A program made the position numbers and the translations under genes. From assembly GCA_934343805.1 (NCBI GenBank), contig CAKRIN010000003.1, positions 1 through 64,000 of the forward strand: 64,000 bases of DNA, written 5' to 3'. The notes beneath the pieces were generated by a model that did no database searches, was not told where the DNA came from, and saw nothing but the letters and a program-made list of their open reading frames with translations. Shown here piece after piece: positions 37,515 through 46,044 of the stretch (the first letter of the stretch is position 1; the number at the start of each line of letters is the position of its first letter). This DNA comes from an uncultured Lachnospira sp. GTDB lineage: Bacteria > Bacillota > Clostridia > Lachnospirales > Lachnospiraceae.

Positions 37515-37895
37515 ATGATACATCCATCGTATTCAGAATTAATGGCAGTGGTAAACAGTGAGGTTGAAGAGGGCGAGCAGCCTTTAGTACAGAGCAGGTA
37601 TTCAATTGTTAAAGCTACAGCCAACAGAGCTAAAGAAATTATTGATGCAAGAAGCGTAGAAGAGAAAATTGCCAAGGCAAGAGTTGAGGCAGGCAACAAG
37701 GATAAGGATAAAGAAAAAGATAAGGATAAAGTTGAAGAAAAGAAAATTTCAAGAGAAGATGAAAGAAAGCTTGAAATCGGAACTCCACTTGTAAGCTGTT
37801 CAGAAAAGGATAAGCCATTATCAATTGCTGTTAAAGAACTTTACGAAGGTAAAGTTAAGATTCTTGGTAATGGAGATGAGAATAGCTCATTATAA
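37515..37895 (+). CDS. rpoZ: RNA polymerase omega subunit with charged extension
   Basis: The omega subunit helps assemble RNA polymerase by holding the beta-prime chain. The 126-residue protein has the fold-defining YSIVKATANRAKEIIDA (about 29-45), then a strongly charged Lys/Asp/Glu stretch with repeated KDKDKEKDKDK (about 65-76), and a C-terminal DKPLSIAVKELYEGKVKILG, a clade-typical ending. It is longer than the roughly 70-residue Bacillus omega. It follows gmk by 4 bases. Confidence 0.9.
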   Translation: MIHPSYSELMAVVNSEVEEGEQPLVQSRYSIVKATANRAKEIIDARSVEEKIAKARVEAGNKDKDKEKDKDKVEEKKISREDERKLEIGTPLVSCSEKDKPLSIAVKELYEGKVKILGNGDENSSL

Positions 37896-37912
37896 TTTGA
37901 CTATGATTAATT

Positions 37913-37946
37913 AAGGCAACTGCTTCTACAAGCGGTTGCCTTTTTG
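37913..37946 (+). terminator. Terminator of the yicC-gmk-rpoZ operon
   Basis: AAGGCAAC (37913-37920) pairs with GTTGCCTT (37935-37942), followed by TTTG. Confidence 0.85.
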
Positions 37947-37986
37947 CGCGAGTAGCGAAGAAATGTGAGGAGCTTAGCATTTTATT

Positions 37987-39159
37987 ATGAATAGATATGA
38001 TGAAAAAGAAAAAAGCATTAACTGTGCATTTTCAGCAAGATGTGGTGGCTGTGATTATGCCGGAATGAAATATGATAATGAGCTTGCTGTTAAGCAGAAG
38101 TACATAGAAGAACTTTTTGGTGAGTATATAAATGTTGATGAAATTGTAGGCATGTACAGACCAATACATTATCGTAACAAGGTACACGCAGTTGTTGGAC
38201 TTGATGAATCTAGAAATGTGATAGCGGGAACTTATGAGGAAAACAGCCACAGGATAGTTGATACTTCAGACTGTATGATTGAAGATTCACAGTGTACAGA
38301 AATTATTAAAGATATTAAAGTACTTATAGCATCATTTAAATATCAGCCATATGACGAAGATGCAGGGAAAGGAATGATCCGCCATATTCTTTTAAGAAAA
38401 GGATTTTCAACAAAGGAGATTATGCTTGTTATTGTTACAGCAGGCGTCGCATTTCCGTCAAAGAACAATTTCCTTAAAGCATTATGTGAGAAGCATCCGG
38501 AAATTACTACAATTGTACAGAATATTAACGACAGACACACAAGCATGGTGCTTGGAAAGAGAAACATTGTTCTTAAAGGAAAAGGTTATATTGAAGATGT
38601 GCTGTGTGGCTGCAGATTCAGAATAAGCCCGACGTCATTCTATCAGATTAACCACCAGCAGACCGAAAAGCTATATAAGAAGGCAATCCAGCTTGCTGAT
38701 ATATCAAAAAATGACACTGTAATTGATGCATATTGCGGAATTGGTACTATTGGAATAGTAGCATCCAAGAAGGCTGGCAAAGTTATCGGCGTTGAGCTTA
38801 ATTCAGAAGCTGTGTCAGACGCCAAAGTAAATGCTTCAATTAACAATATAAAGAATGTCACATTTGTTAATGCTGACGCAGGAGATTTCCTTGTCGAGTA
38901 TGCGAAAAATGCAAAGGCAGATGTTGTCATCATGGACCCGCCAAGAAGCGGAAGCACACCGGAATTTCTTAATTCGCTCCTCAAAATCAAACCAGACAGG
39001 ATTGTGTATATTTCCTGCGGTCCTGATACACAGGCAAGGGATATTAAGGTGCTTGTGAAGGGAGGTTATAAGGTGACTGCTTGTCAGCCATTTGATCTGT
39101 TCCCACATACGGAGCATGTGGAAAACATCTGCTTGCTATCGCGGAAAGTACCAGTTTAA
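37987..39159 (+). CDS. RNA uracil-5-methyltransferase (TrmA/RlmD family)
   Basis: A SAM-dependent enzyme that makes 5-methyluridine in rRNA or tRNA. The 390-residue sequence starts with an iron-sulfur cysteine cluster (CAFSARCGGCDYAGM, about 9-23) and lacks the usual N-terminal TRAM domain. The SAM site is VIDAYCGIGTIGIVA, and the catalytic region is MDPPRSGSTPEFL then YISCGPDTQARD, with the nucleophilic cysteine in SCGP. Whether the target is 23S rRNA or tRNA cannot be told. A GC-rich tract and GAGGAG precede the ATG. Confidence 0.9.
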   Translation: MNRYDEKEKSINCAFSARCGGCDYAGMKYDNELAVKQKYIEELFGEYINVDEIVGMYRPIHYRNKVHAVVGLDESRNVIAGTYEENSHRIVDTSDCMIEDSQCTEIIKDIKVLIASFKYQPYDEDAGKGMIRHILLRKGFSTKEIMLVIVTAGVAFPSKNNFLKALCEKHPEITTIVQNINDRHTSMVLGKRNIVLKGKGYIEDVLCGCRFRISPTSFYQINHQQTEKLYKKAIQLADISKNDTVIDAYCGIGTIGIVASKKAGKVIGVELNSEAVSDAKVNASINNIKNVTFVNADAGDFLVEYAKNAKADVVIMDPPRSGSTPEFLNSLLKIKPDRIVYISCGPDTQARDIKVLVKGGYKVTACQPFDLFPHTEHVENICLLSRKVPV

Positions 39160-39278
39160 GCGGACTTCAGGGCTTTTTCTGAGAATATGTACCTGTGTTT
39201 TTAGCAGGAAAAAATGTATATATAACCCAGAATTTCAAGAGGTGAAATTCGCAGCCGCCTTTTGCAGATTAAAGATAG

Positions 39279-39458
39279 TTCTACTTTCTTCGTGGAGAAT
39301 TAGCGGAACAACAGAGCATTACAAAATTTTTAGTGACAGATTTTCAAAATGAATATCCATCTCTTCGAATTAAGCCTAATACAGAAACCGCGATTATTCA
39401 TTTGGTAGTAGATAGATTACTTTTGCTGCAGGATAAACAAATATGTGATTATTCTTAA
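39279..39458 (+). pseudogene. Remnant of an unidentified gene
   Basis: One frame runs from 39279 to a TAA at 39456-39458 with protein-like composition (SITKFLVTDFQNEYPSLRIK, then TETAIIHLVVDRLLLL). It has no start codon with a ribosome site, and stops block it upstream. In another frame just before it, RGEIRSRLLQIKDSSTFFVE also looks coding. The picture is of one frameshifted gene. The family is not recognised. Confidence 0.35.
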
Positions 39459-39490
39459 AAGATAATTTAAAACATAATGAAATACAACCG

Positions 39491-39528
39491 CTCTGCAACT
39501 GATATAAAAACAGTTGCAGAGTTTTTTA
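39491..39528 (+). terminator. Terminator after the gene remnant
   Basis: CTCTGCAACTG (39491-39501) and CAGTTGCAGAG (39511-39521) form a perfect 11-bp stem followed by TTTTTT. Confidence 0.9.
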
Positions 39529-39606
39529 TTATGCTGTTAAATAAATGCATTTTATAAAGTATTATATGTAGAGGCTTCTAAATTAATTGAAAGGGACAGG
39601 ACGAAA

Positions 39607-40101
39607 TTGGCAGAGGATAAAGGCTTTGAAAAGATAATTGAGCGGAATGGAAAAAGCATTTATAAGATAGCATTTGTCTATATGAAGAACAGGTTTGATG
39701 CTGATGATGTGTATCAGGAGGTCTTGTTAAGATATCTTAAGTACAGACCGCATTTTGAAAACTGCGAGCATGAGAAGAACTGGTTTGTGTCGGTTACGAT
39801 TAATGTTTGCAAATCTTTTAAGACAAGTGCATGGCAGAGACATAATGTTACAGTTGATGATGATTCATGGTCGCAGATACTTGCAGATAATACGGAATCG
39901 CGGGAGATAAGTCATGACGATGCTGTTATGGACGCGCTTATGCAGCTTGATGATGACACCAGACTGATTATGCAGATGTATTATTATGAAGGTTATTCTG
40001 TAAAGGAAATATCGATTATGACTAAGCTAAAGGAAACATCAGTATACATGCGGCTTAGCAGAGGCAGAAAAAAGATGGGACGAATCTTATCTGAACAGTA
40101 A
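39607..40101 (+). CDS. ECF-type RNA polymerase sigma factor
   Basis: A 164-residue extracytoplasmic-function-type sigma factor. Region 2 is seen in YKIAFVYMKNRFDADDVYQEVLLRYL (DADDVYQE is the core-binding hallmark), and region 4 in MQMYYYEGYSVKEISIMTKL followed by ETSVYMRLSRGRKKM, the -35-binding helix-turn-helix. The linker (about 75-105) is typical. The start is TTG at 39607 behind AGGACG. It is followed after 18 bases by a membrane protein gene, the usual place for a regulator of the sigma factor. Confidence 0.9.
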   Translation: MAEDKGFEKIIERNGKSIYKIAFVYMKNRFDADDVYQEVLLRYLKYRPHFENCEHEKNWFVSVTINVCKSFKTSAWQRHNVTVDDDSWSQILADNTESREISHDDAVMDALMQLDDDTRLIMQMYYYEGYSVKEISIMTKLKETSVYMRLSRGRKKMGRILSEQ

Positions 40102-40119
40102 CAGGAGGTGGAGCGGAAA

Positions 40120-40953
40120 ATGCGAAGAAGAGTGAAGTTTAATAAAGAAATGTATGTTGCTGCACTGGATAAGATAAATGTGCCATCAAATGGCTCGTAT
40201 GAGAAGGATGCACAGCATATAGACCACATTTATAAAGAACGGATAATGAACAATGAAACTATAGATACAATGGCGGGAGCAGATGTTAATGACTGCATGT
40301 ATGACAGGCAGATGTTAAAGCATGAAAATATGAGAAAGCTTATATTTTCATTTGCAATGCTTGTACTTGGAATTGTTATGACGGCAGTTTTTGTATTCCG
40401 TATAGCAAGTAATATTTACCTGAAAAATGCAGGACAGAAATTCACGCTTGATTATGTAAAAGAATCAGAATACTGCAGGCGTACTGATGAAAAGACAGGG
40501 CTTAACAGCTATGACGGATATGCTTCTGTTATATGGCACAGGGAAAATGTGGATGACACAGTGATGGTTTATGCTAAGACATATGGTGAAGTAAGCCTGT
40601 TTTATATGTATTCCAGGGAAGATTATTTAGAGATAAGCAGACTGGATATTATGGTTAATGATTCGTATATTGATACACTTATGCAGGAAGGATTCCAGCC
40701 AGCAGAGATTGTGGCTTCTATTAATGGCGATATATCAGGTAAATATGAATTAAAGCGCGGACAATCGGTTGATATATATTATCTGCCGCAAAAAGGTGAG
40801 AGTATTAAGTCACTGAGAGTGCCGGAAAATATAATCAGATATATTGTTTATACGATTATTGTTCTTATATATTGTGCGTTCTGGTTAAGGAGAGTGATAC
40901 GCATTGGCATTGAGGAGAAGAGATTGGACAGATCTTTTTCTGCAGATAATTAG
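40120..40953 (+). CDS. Membrane protein in the sigma-factor operon (candidate anti-sigma)
   Basis: An unrecognised 277-residue protein with about 70 residues of cytoplasmic N-terminus, a membrane helix (about 75-97), an extracytoplasmic domain of about 145 residues and a second helix near the C-terminus (IIRYIVYTIIVLIYCAFWL). Its topology and position directly after an ECF sigma factor suit an anti-sigma factor, but no zinc-binding HxxxCxxC motif is present. ATG at 40120 is chosen because AGGAGGTG (40103-40110) is the ribosome site; the upstream GTG lies inside it. Its 3' end overlaps the next gene by 50 bases. Confidence 0.7.
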   Translation: MRRRVKFNKEMYVAALDKINVPSNGSYEKDAQHIDHIYKERIMNNETIDTMAGADVNDCMYDRQMLKHENMRKLIFSFAMLVLGIVMTAVFVFRIASNIYLKNAGQKFTLDYVKESEYCRRTDEKTGLNSYDGYASVIWHRENVDDTVMVYAKTYGEVSLFYMYSREDYLEISRLDIMVNDSYIDTLMQEGFQPAEIVASINGDISGKYELKRGQSVDIYYLPQKGESIKSLRVPENIIRYIVYTIIVLIYCAFWLRRVIRIGIEEKRLDRSFSADN

Positions 40954-42880
40954 CTTTTATGTGATAGCTGCAGGAATAGAACAGTTTATCTGGAATGGAC
41001 GGGGATTTTCACATATTGCCTGTATAAATGTATTGTATATTCCGCTTATTGTATTTCAGAAACTGACAAGGAACATTGTCAAATCTAATATAGCAGTACT
41101 GTTGATGCAGTTTATGGAAACTATTGCATACAGCGTGTGTATTATTGGGATATTAAATTATTTTGTGTCAGATAATTTTAACACAAATGTATATGTATCG
41201 TCAGCAATCTGTTTTGCATTAGCTGTGTATATTATGGATAGAAGATTGAAGAAATCGTATATTGATGGCGAACATATTCCAAAGATAATAATTGCTGTTC
41301 CGATGGTTATGTATATATATTCATCGTGGCAGGAAATTATCAATGTGCGGATTATGTGGCTTGAATTATTTGTTGTTACATTTGTCTTGCTTATTAATTA
41401 TCATTTTGAAGACATGCTGTGCAAGCTTCTTTTTTCGGATGAATATGATGACGGCTTTCCATACAGACAGGCTGATTTAACAGTATCACTTGTTAAAGAT
41501 GGTATATGTGTAACAACATTTGTAATTCTGATTATTATACTTGTGCCATTGATGAATATTACGGGAAATCTGAGGGCTAATATAAGAAACAGCAACACTG
41601 GCATACATGATACATTTACCGAAGATTATGAAATGATAGATAATCCGGTTGATGAAGAAAAGGAAACAGTTGATTATGAAGCGTCAGATAATATTACAGG
41701 AGATGAAGAAGTTGTAATTGTTTCAGGTAAGACTGGCAGGGAGAAGATACATTTTAATAAATATGCAAAATATGCAGTGGCATCGCTAATTGCTGTGCTG
41801 GCAGTAATTGTTGTGGTTGTAAGTGTTAAGAATAGACTGCTTGCACTTAAAGGCAGTTATATATTTAAGCAGGATTTATATGAGGACATAATACGGGTTA
41901 ATAGTGAGGAAAAGGCTGGTGAACAGCCTGATACAACACATGAGAAGGCAGGAGGGGAGGCAGTAATGAATAATGAAATTATTGAAAGAATCCGTGAAAA
42001 TATAGCAAAGGTTATTGTGGGCAAGGAAAATGTGATTGATTATTACCTTACAGCTTTGCTGGCACAGGGACATATTCTAGTGGAAGATGTTCCGGGAACA
42101 GGAAAGACTAAATTATCCAAAGCATTTGCAATCAGCATGGGGATGGACTTCTCAAGAATACAGTTTACTGCTGACATGCTGCCTGCTGATATTACAGGAC
42201 TCAGATTTTATAATTCTAAGGAGGCGGATTTCAGAATCAGAAAAGGTCCGATTTTTTCAAACATTGTTCTTGCAGATGAGATAAACCGCGCAACACCTAA
42301 GGCACAGTCGGCGCTGCTTGAATGTATGGAGGAAGGTCAGGTTACGATTGACGGCAATTCTTTCGTGTTGGAGAAGCCGTTTATGGTTATTGCAACGCAG
42401 AATCAGATAGAGACTGCCGGAACTTTCGTCCTTCCAGAGGCACAGTTAGACAGATTTATGTTAAAGATTAATATGGGTTATCCGTCACCTGATGATGAGA
42501 TGGAGATTATTGATAAATATTATAACAGTGATCCGTTAGATGAGCTTGAACCTGTGTGCACAAGGCAGGACATTATCCGTATGATTAATGAGGCAGGTCT
42601 GGTTACGGCAGATGATGAAGTAAGAAGATATGTAGTGAAACTTGTTAATGAAACAAGAAATAACAGTAATATAGCAATCGGAGCAAGTCCGAGGGCAACG
42701 CTTGCATTATTGTCTGCTGCCAAAGCAAATGCGTATATTAATGGGAAAACTTCGTGCAGTATTGATGATGTGAAAAATATGTCAGTTCCGGTACTTGCAC
42801 ACAGAATTAAATTAAAACCAAAGAATCTTACAGGACAGCTTAGAAGTGAAGAGGTGATTAATAATATTGTATGGAATTAA
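40904..42880 (+). CDS. Membrane-domain/MoxR AAA+ ATPase fusion (or two nested genes)
   Basis: Read from TTG at 40904, the 658-residue product has six to seven membrane helices in residues 1-225, an acidic linker, another helix (about 288-308), then a complete MoxR ATPase from residue 355. The ATPase shows Walker A VEDVPGTGKTKLS (GTGKT 398-402), Walker B NIVLADEINRATPKAQSALL and the sensor region MVIATQNQIETAGTF. MoxR proteins are chaperone-like ATPases usually encoded beside DUF58 proteins, as here. An in-frame ATG at 41966 follows GGAGGGGAGG (41951-41960) and would yield a stand-alone 304-residue MoxR, the normal family length. The membrane part resembles the scaffold of a TgpA-type transglutaminase that lacks its catalytic core; this last point is inference. 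Confidence 0.8.
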   Translation: MALRRRDWTDLFLQIISFYVIAAGIEQFIWNGRGFSHIACINVLYIPLIVFQKLTRNIVKSNIAVLLMQFMETIAYSVCIIGILNYFVSDNFNTNVYVSSAICFALAVYIMDRRLKKSYIDGEHIPKIIIAVPMVMYIYSSWQEIINVRIMWLELFVVTFVLLINYHFEDMLCKLLFSDEYDDGFPYRQADLTVSLVKDGICVTTFVILIIILVPLMNITGNLRANIRNSNTGIHDTFTEDYEMIDNPVDEEKETVDYEASDNITGDEEVVIVSGKTGREKIHFNKYAKYAVASLIAVLAVIVVVVSVKNRLLALKGSYIFKQDLYEDIIRVNSEEKAGEQPDTTHEKAGGEAVMNNEIIERIRENIAKVIVGKENVIDYYLTALLAQGHILVEDVPGTGKTKLSKAFAISMGMDFSRIQFTADMLPADITGLRFYNSKEADFRIRKGPIFSNIVLADEINRATPKAQSALLECMEEGQVTIDGNSFVLEKPFMVIATQNQIETAGTFVLPEAQLDRFMLKINMGYPSPDDEMEIIDKYYNSDPLDELEPVCTRQDIIRMINEAGLVTADDEVRRYVVKLVNETRNNSNIAIGASPRATLALLSAAKANAYINGKTSCSIDDVKNMSVPVLAHRIKLKPKNLTGQLRSEEVINNIVWN

Positions 42881-43806
42881 TTATCGCAAGTTTTATTGTT
42901 TTGGGCTTGTACATGGCAGCAGAGGCTTTGTATGAAAGAAAGTGGTATAAAAATGTATACACTGATATCACATTTGAAAAAGAATATATGGAATATGGAG
43001 AGCCAGTTAAAATGATGATTGAAGCTGGAAATAATAGCAGAATATATCTGCCGGTTCTGATTATTACATATGAAATATGGCGCAATGGCAGAGTGTTACA
43101 GTACAGAAAAGAACGGATTTCACTTAAGAGTAAACAAAGAGTTATAAGAAAGCATGTCATTACAGATTTGATAAGAGGACTTTATGAAATTAAGAATATA
43201 AGAATTATTTCCAAAGGCTTATTCCTTAAGAATGAGTACCGTGTGATAAGTGAATGTAAGGCTTGGATGACAGTTTTTCCAAAGGTTGATGATATAGGTA
43301 TGGATGAAATTTCAGTTGATGTAATTGTAGGAGAGAGCTGCACAAATGCACGAATCTTAGAGAATCAGTATTATTTTATGGGTGTGCGTGATTATGATGA
43401 TAATGATACATTTTCTAAGATAAACTGGAATGCAACGGCAACGATGGGAAGAATGATGAGCAGCATATATGAGGACAGGAGACTGCGTCGGGTACAGCTT
43501 GTATGTGAATTTCCTGACATGTATGTGACGGATTGTGACGCTGTTGCAGAGAAGATGATAACAGCAGTATGTTCTATATATAAAAGCCTTATGGTAGCAG
43601 GAGAATATGTTTCTATAATATGTAATGCGGCAGATTGTGTAACTCATGAGCCTGTAGTTATTGAGTATGGAACAGATATAGATATTGTTCTTGAAAGTAT
43701 GGCGAGAATTGATACTGCCAGCACAATAAAAAATGCCGCCATGCAGGAAAAGCAAAGCGGCGAAAAATACTTTATAAATCTCTCAACATATTCAGCTTTT
43801 TCATAG
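42871..43806 (+). CDS. DUF58-family protein, probably shortened
   Basis: A 311-residue protein with one N-terminal membrane helix (about 2-18), a beta-rich part, and the DUF58 core around VRDYDDNDTFSKINWNATATMG, corresponding to the family motif GxxR-YxxGDxxRxIxWxxxAR; basic residues of the motif are changed. DUF58 proteins usually work with MoxR ATPases, and this one overlaps the MoxR reading frame by 10 bases. Most relatives are 380-430 residues with a vWA-like C-terminus; this one stops early in a frame that runs 35 bases into the convergent gene. The transglutaminase gene that normally follows is missing. Truncation is therefore likely. Confidence 0.75.
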   Translation: MELIIASFIVLGLYMAAEALYERKWYKNVYTDITFEKEYMEYGEPVKMMIEAGNNSRIYLPVLIITYEIWRNGRVLQYRKERISLKSKQRVIRKHVITDLIRGLYEIKNIRIISKGLFLKNEYRVISECKAWMTVFPKVDDIGMDEISVDVIVGESCTNARILENQYYFMGVRDYDDNDTFSKINWNATATMGRMMSSIYEDRRLRRVQLVCEFPDMYVTDCDAVAEKMITAVCSIYKSLMVAGEYVSIICNAADCVTHEPVVIEYGTDIDIVLESMARIDTASTIKNAAMQEKQSGEKYFINLSTYSAFS

Positions 43807-44539
43807 CTGGTCTTAATGCAAGATATATGATTGAAGCAACTATAACGGCGATAACTGCATTAACAGATGTGGTTATCGCACCTATTTTAGCAAGTGTTTT
43901 GGCAAGGTCCTGAGGCACACCAAGAAGGTATGTCTTGTAGAAATATCCGACTACAGGGTCAGCAACAATATTGAACGCCATACCGCATATGCTTGATACA
44001 ACAGTGGCAACAGTAACATATTTTGCAGAATGTTCCTTAGAAAGATGGAAGAGCTTATGTGCTACAAAACCAACGATAAGACCAATACATAATTTAAGGA
44101 TAAAAGTCTTAGGAGCACTTGTTACATATGCTGTTGATAAATCACTGATTGTCATACCGATTGCACCAGCAAGACCTCCCCATTCGCCACCAATAAGTAA
44201 AGCTGCAAGAACGCAGAATACATTACCAAAGTGGAACATAGTTCTTTCTGTTCCAACAGGAATGTCGATTTTGATAAATGTTGCACCAACATAGCAGAGA
44301 GCGGCACACAAAGCAGCCTGTGCAATAACCTTTGCATCTACAGGCTTTCTCTCTTTCTTTGAAAATATTCTGTATAATCCGGCAATAAGAATAACAATGC
44401 CAAGGATTGTTACAAGAAGTGAAAATGCGTATGCTTTATTACCTTTAACTATGTATGTGTTGACACACAACACAATACCGGCGATAAGAATTACAGCACC
44501 AATTAATGTCTGGATCAGACCTGTCTTTTTGTCTTTCAT
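43772..44539 (-). CDS. ECF transporter S component with extra N-terminal helices
   Basis: A 255-residue membrane protein. Residues 1-60 give two helices (LIQTLIGAVILIAGIVLCVN and LLVTILGIVILIAGLYRIF) before the S-component proper (about 70-250) with AALCAALCYVGATFIKIDIP, HFGNVFCVLAALLIGGEWGG, AGAIGMTISDLSTAYV and a later KLCIGLIVGFVAHKL. S-components bind a vitamin or similar substrate and dock on a shared EcfA/T module, encoded elsewhere. The substrate is not evident and no riboswitch was recognised in the short leader. AAAGGAGGAAAAG precedes the ATG. Its 3' end overlaps the DUF58 gene tail to tail. Confidence 0.85.
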   Translation of the reverse strand: MKDKKTGLIQTLIGAVILIAGIVLCVNTYIVKGNKAYAFSLLVTILGIVILIAGLYRIFSKKERKPVDAKVIAQAALCAALCYVGATFIKIDIPVGTERTMFHFGNVFCVLAALLIGGEWGGLAGAIGMTISDLSTAYVTSAPKTFILKLCIGLIVGFVAHKLFHLSKEHSAKYVTVATVVSSICGMAFNIVADPVVGYFYKTYLLGVPQDLAKTLAKIGAITTSVNAVIAVIVASIIYLALRPAMKKLNMLRDL

Positions 44540-44712
44540 AATTGTCTTTTCCTCCTTTGATTCATATTTTCAGCAAAGAATAGTACAATTCAGGACTTAT
44601 TAAAAGTGCCAGTTTGATAATGTTTTATATGGTCAGATTATGTAAGGGACAGGTTTACATTTGCAAAAAATGTGTTACAATGAGGAGTACTATGCAGGAG
44701 GTAATGCAGTAT

Positions 44713-46044
44713 ATGAAGATTATGTTTGCATCTTTAGGTTGTGACAAGAACCTTGTAGATACAGAGAATATGCTTGGAATCCTTAACGACAAGGGTTTTG
44801 AGTTTACAGATGATGAAACACAGGCAGATGTTATTGTTGTCAATACATGCTGTTTTATTGGTGATGCGAAGCAGGAAAGTATCAATACGATACTTGAGAT
44901 GGCACAGCACAAGGAAGACGCTGTGTGTAAGGCACTTATCGTTACAGGCTGTCTTGCTCATAGATATAAAGACGAGATTATCAAGGAAATTCCGGAGGTT
45001 GACGCATTTTTAGGAACAACTTCTTATGACAAGATTGCTGAGGTTGTTACTTCAGTGCTTGAAGGTAAAGGATTTAATGTCGTTGATGACGCCAACAGAC
45101 TTCCTATTGTTAATGAGAAAAGAATTATTACTACACCAGGATATTTTGAGTATCTTAAGATAGCGGAAGGATGCGATAAGCACTGTACTTACTGCATAAT
45201 TCCTAAGGTTCGTGGTAATTTCAGAAGTTTTCCGGTTGAATATCTTGTAGAACAGGCAAAGCATCTTGTACATAATGGAGCAAGGGAGCTTATACTTGTA
45301 GCACAGGAGACAACTCTTTATGGAACAGATCTCTATGGAAAGAAGTCACTTCCGATGCTTATAAATGAACTTGCTAAGATTGAAGATCTTAAGTGGATTA
45401 GAATACAGTATTGTTATCCGGAAGAGATTAATGATGAACTTATTGAGGCTATTAAGAATGAGCCTAAGGTCTGTCATTATCTTGATATGCCAATCCAGCA
45501 TGCAAGTGATAATGTATTAAAGCGCATGGGAAGAAAGACTGATAAGCAGGAGCTTCTTGATATTGTTGCCAAGCTCAGAAAAGAGATTCCGGACATTGCA
45601 TTGAGAACAACTCTTATAGCTGGTTTCCCGGGCGAGACACAGGAAGACCATGAAGAGGTTATGGAATTTATTGATGAAGTTGAGTTTGACAGACTTGGTG
45701 TATTTACTTATTCAAGAGAAGAGGATACTCCGGCTGCAACAATGCCAGACCAGATTGACCAGGACACAATGGAAACATGGAGAGATGAGCTTATGGCTCT
45801 GCAACAGGAAATATCCATTGACAAGTCAGCACAGATGGTTGGAAAGACTATTGATGTTATGGTTGAAGGCTATATTGCAGATGACAATACTTATGTCGGA
45901 CGCTCATACAAGGATGCGCCTAATGTTGATGGAATGGTGTTCTTTGAATGTGACAGAGAACTTATGTCAGGTGATTTCGTATCTGTAAAGATTACTGGTT
46001 CAACTGAATATGATTTAATGGGAATAATGGAGGAGAATGTTTAA
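44713..46044 (+). CDS. rimO: Ribosomal protein S12 methylthiotransferase
   Basis: RimO is a radical-SAM enzyme that methylthiolates Asp88 of ribosomal protein S12. The 443-residue product begins MKIMFASLGCDKNLVDTENM, with N-terminal cysteines (GCDKN, NTCCF, TGCLA) and the radical-SAM cluster CDKHCTYC (C154, C158, C161), followed by IPKVRGNFRSFP and a C-terminal TRAM domain. ATG at 44713 is chosen because AGGAGG (44696-44701) is properly spaced; the in-frame ATG at 44614 and others would add residues absent from the family. The next gene begins directly after its stop. Confidence 0.95.
   Translation: MKIMFASLGCDKNLVDTENMLGILNDKGFEFTDDETQADVIVVNTCCFIGDAKQESINTILEMAQHKEDAVCKALIVTGCLAHRYKDEIIKEIPEVDAFLGTTSYDKIAEVVTSVLEGKGFNVVDDANRLPIVNEKRIITTPGYFEYLKIAEGCDKHCTYCIIPKVRGNFRSFPVEYLVEQAKHLVHNGARELILVAQETTLYGTDLYGKKSLPMLINELAKIEDLKWIRIQYCYPEEINDELIEAIKNEPKVCHYLDMPIQHASDNVLKRMGRKTDKQELLDIVAKLRKEIPDIALRTTLIAGFPGETQEDHEEVMEFIDEVEFDRLGVFTYSREEDTPAATMPDQIDQDTMETWRDELMALQQEISIDKSAQMVGKTIDVMVEGYIADDNTYVGRSYKDAPNVDGMVFFECDRELMSGDFVSVKITGSTEYDLMGIMEENV

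Larger units (their letters stand above)
39160..39606 (+). other. Gap with decayed sequence upstream of the sigma factor
   Basis: This 447-base gap holds no intact gene. The central part reads as coding-like fragments in changing frames, the best of which is listed separately at 39279-39458. It ends in a strong terminator at 39491-39528, after which only about 80 bases remain before the sigma-factor start. The terminator suggests a real gene once ended here. Confidence 0.5.

Noticed and set aside
39092..39352. 86-codon plus-strand frame overlapping the end of the methyltransferase gene
   Set aside because: No ribosome site, overlaps a well-supported gene, and a different frame in the same stretch looks more coding-like; treated as part of a decayed remnant.
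41158..41343. Minus-strand frames within the MoxR and DUF58 genes
   Set aside because: Shadows with no ribosome site; the plus-strand genes have clear domains.
44540..44713. Vitamin riboswitch upstream of the ECF S-component gene or rimO
   Set aside because: The spacer between the S-component start and rimO is too short and shows no recognisable TPP, FMN, THF or preQ1 core.
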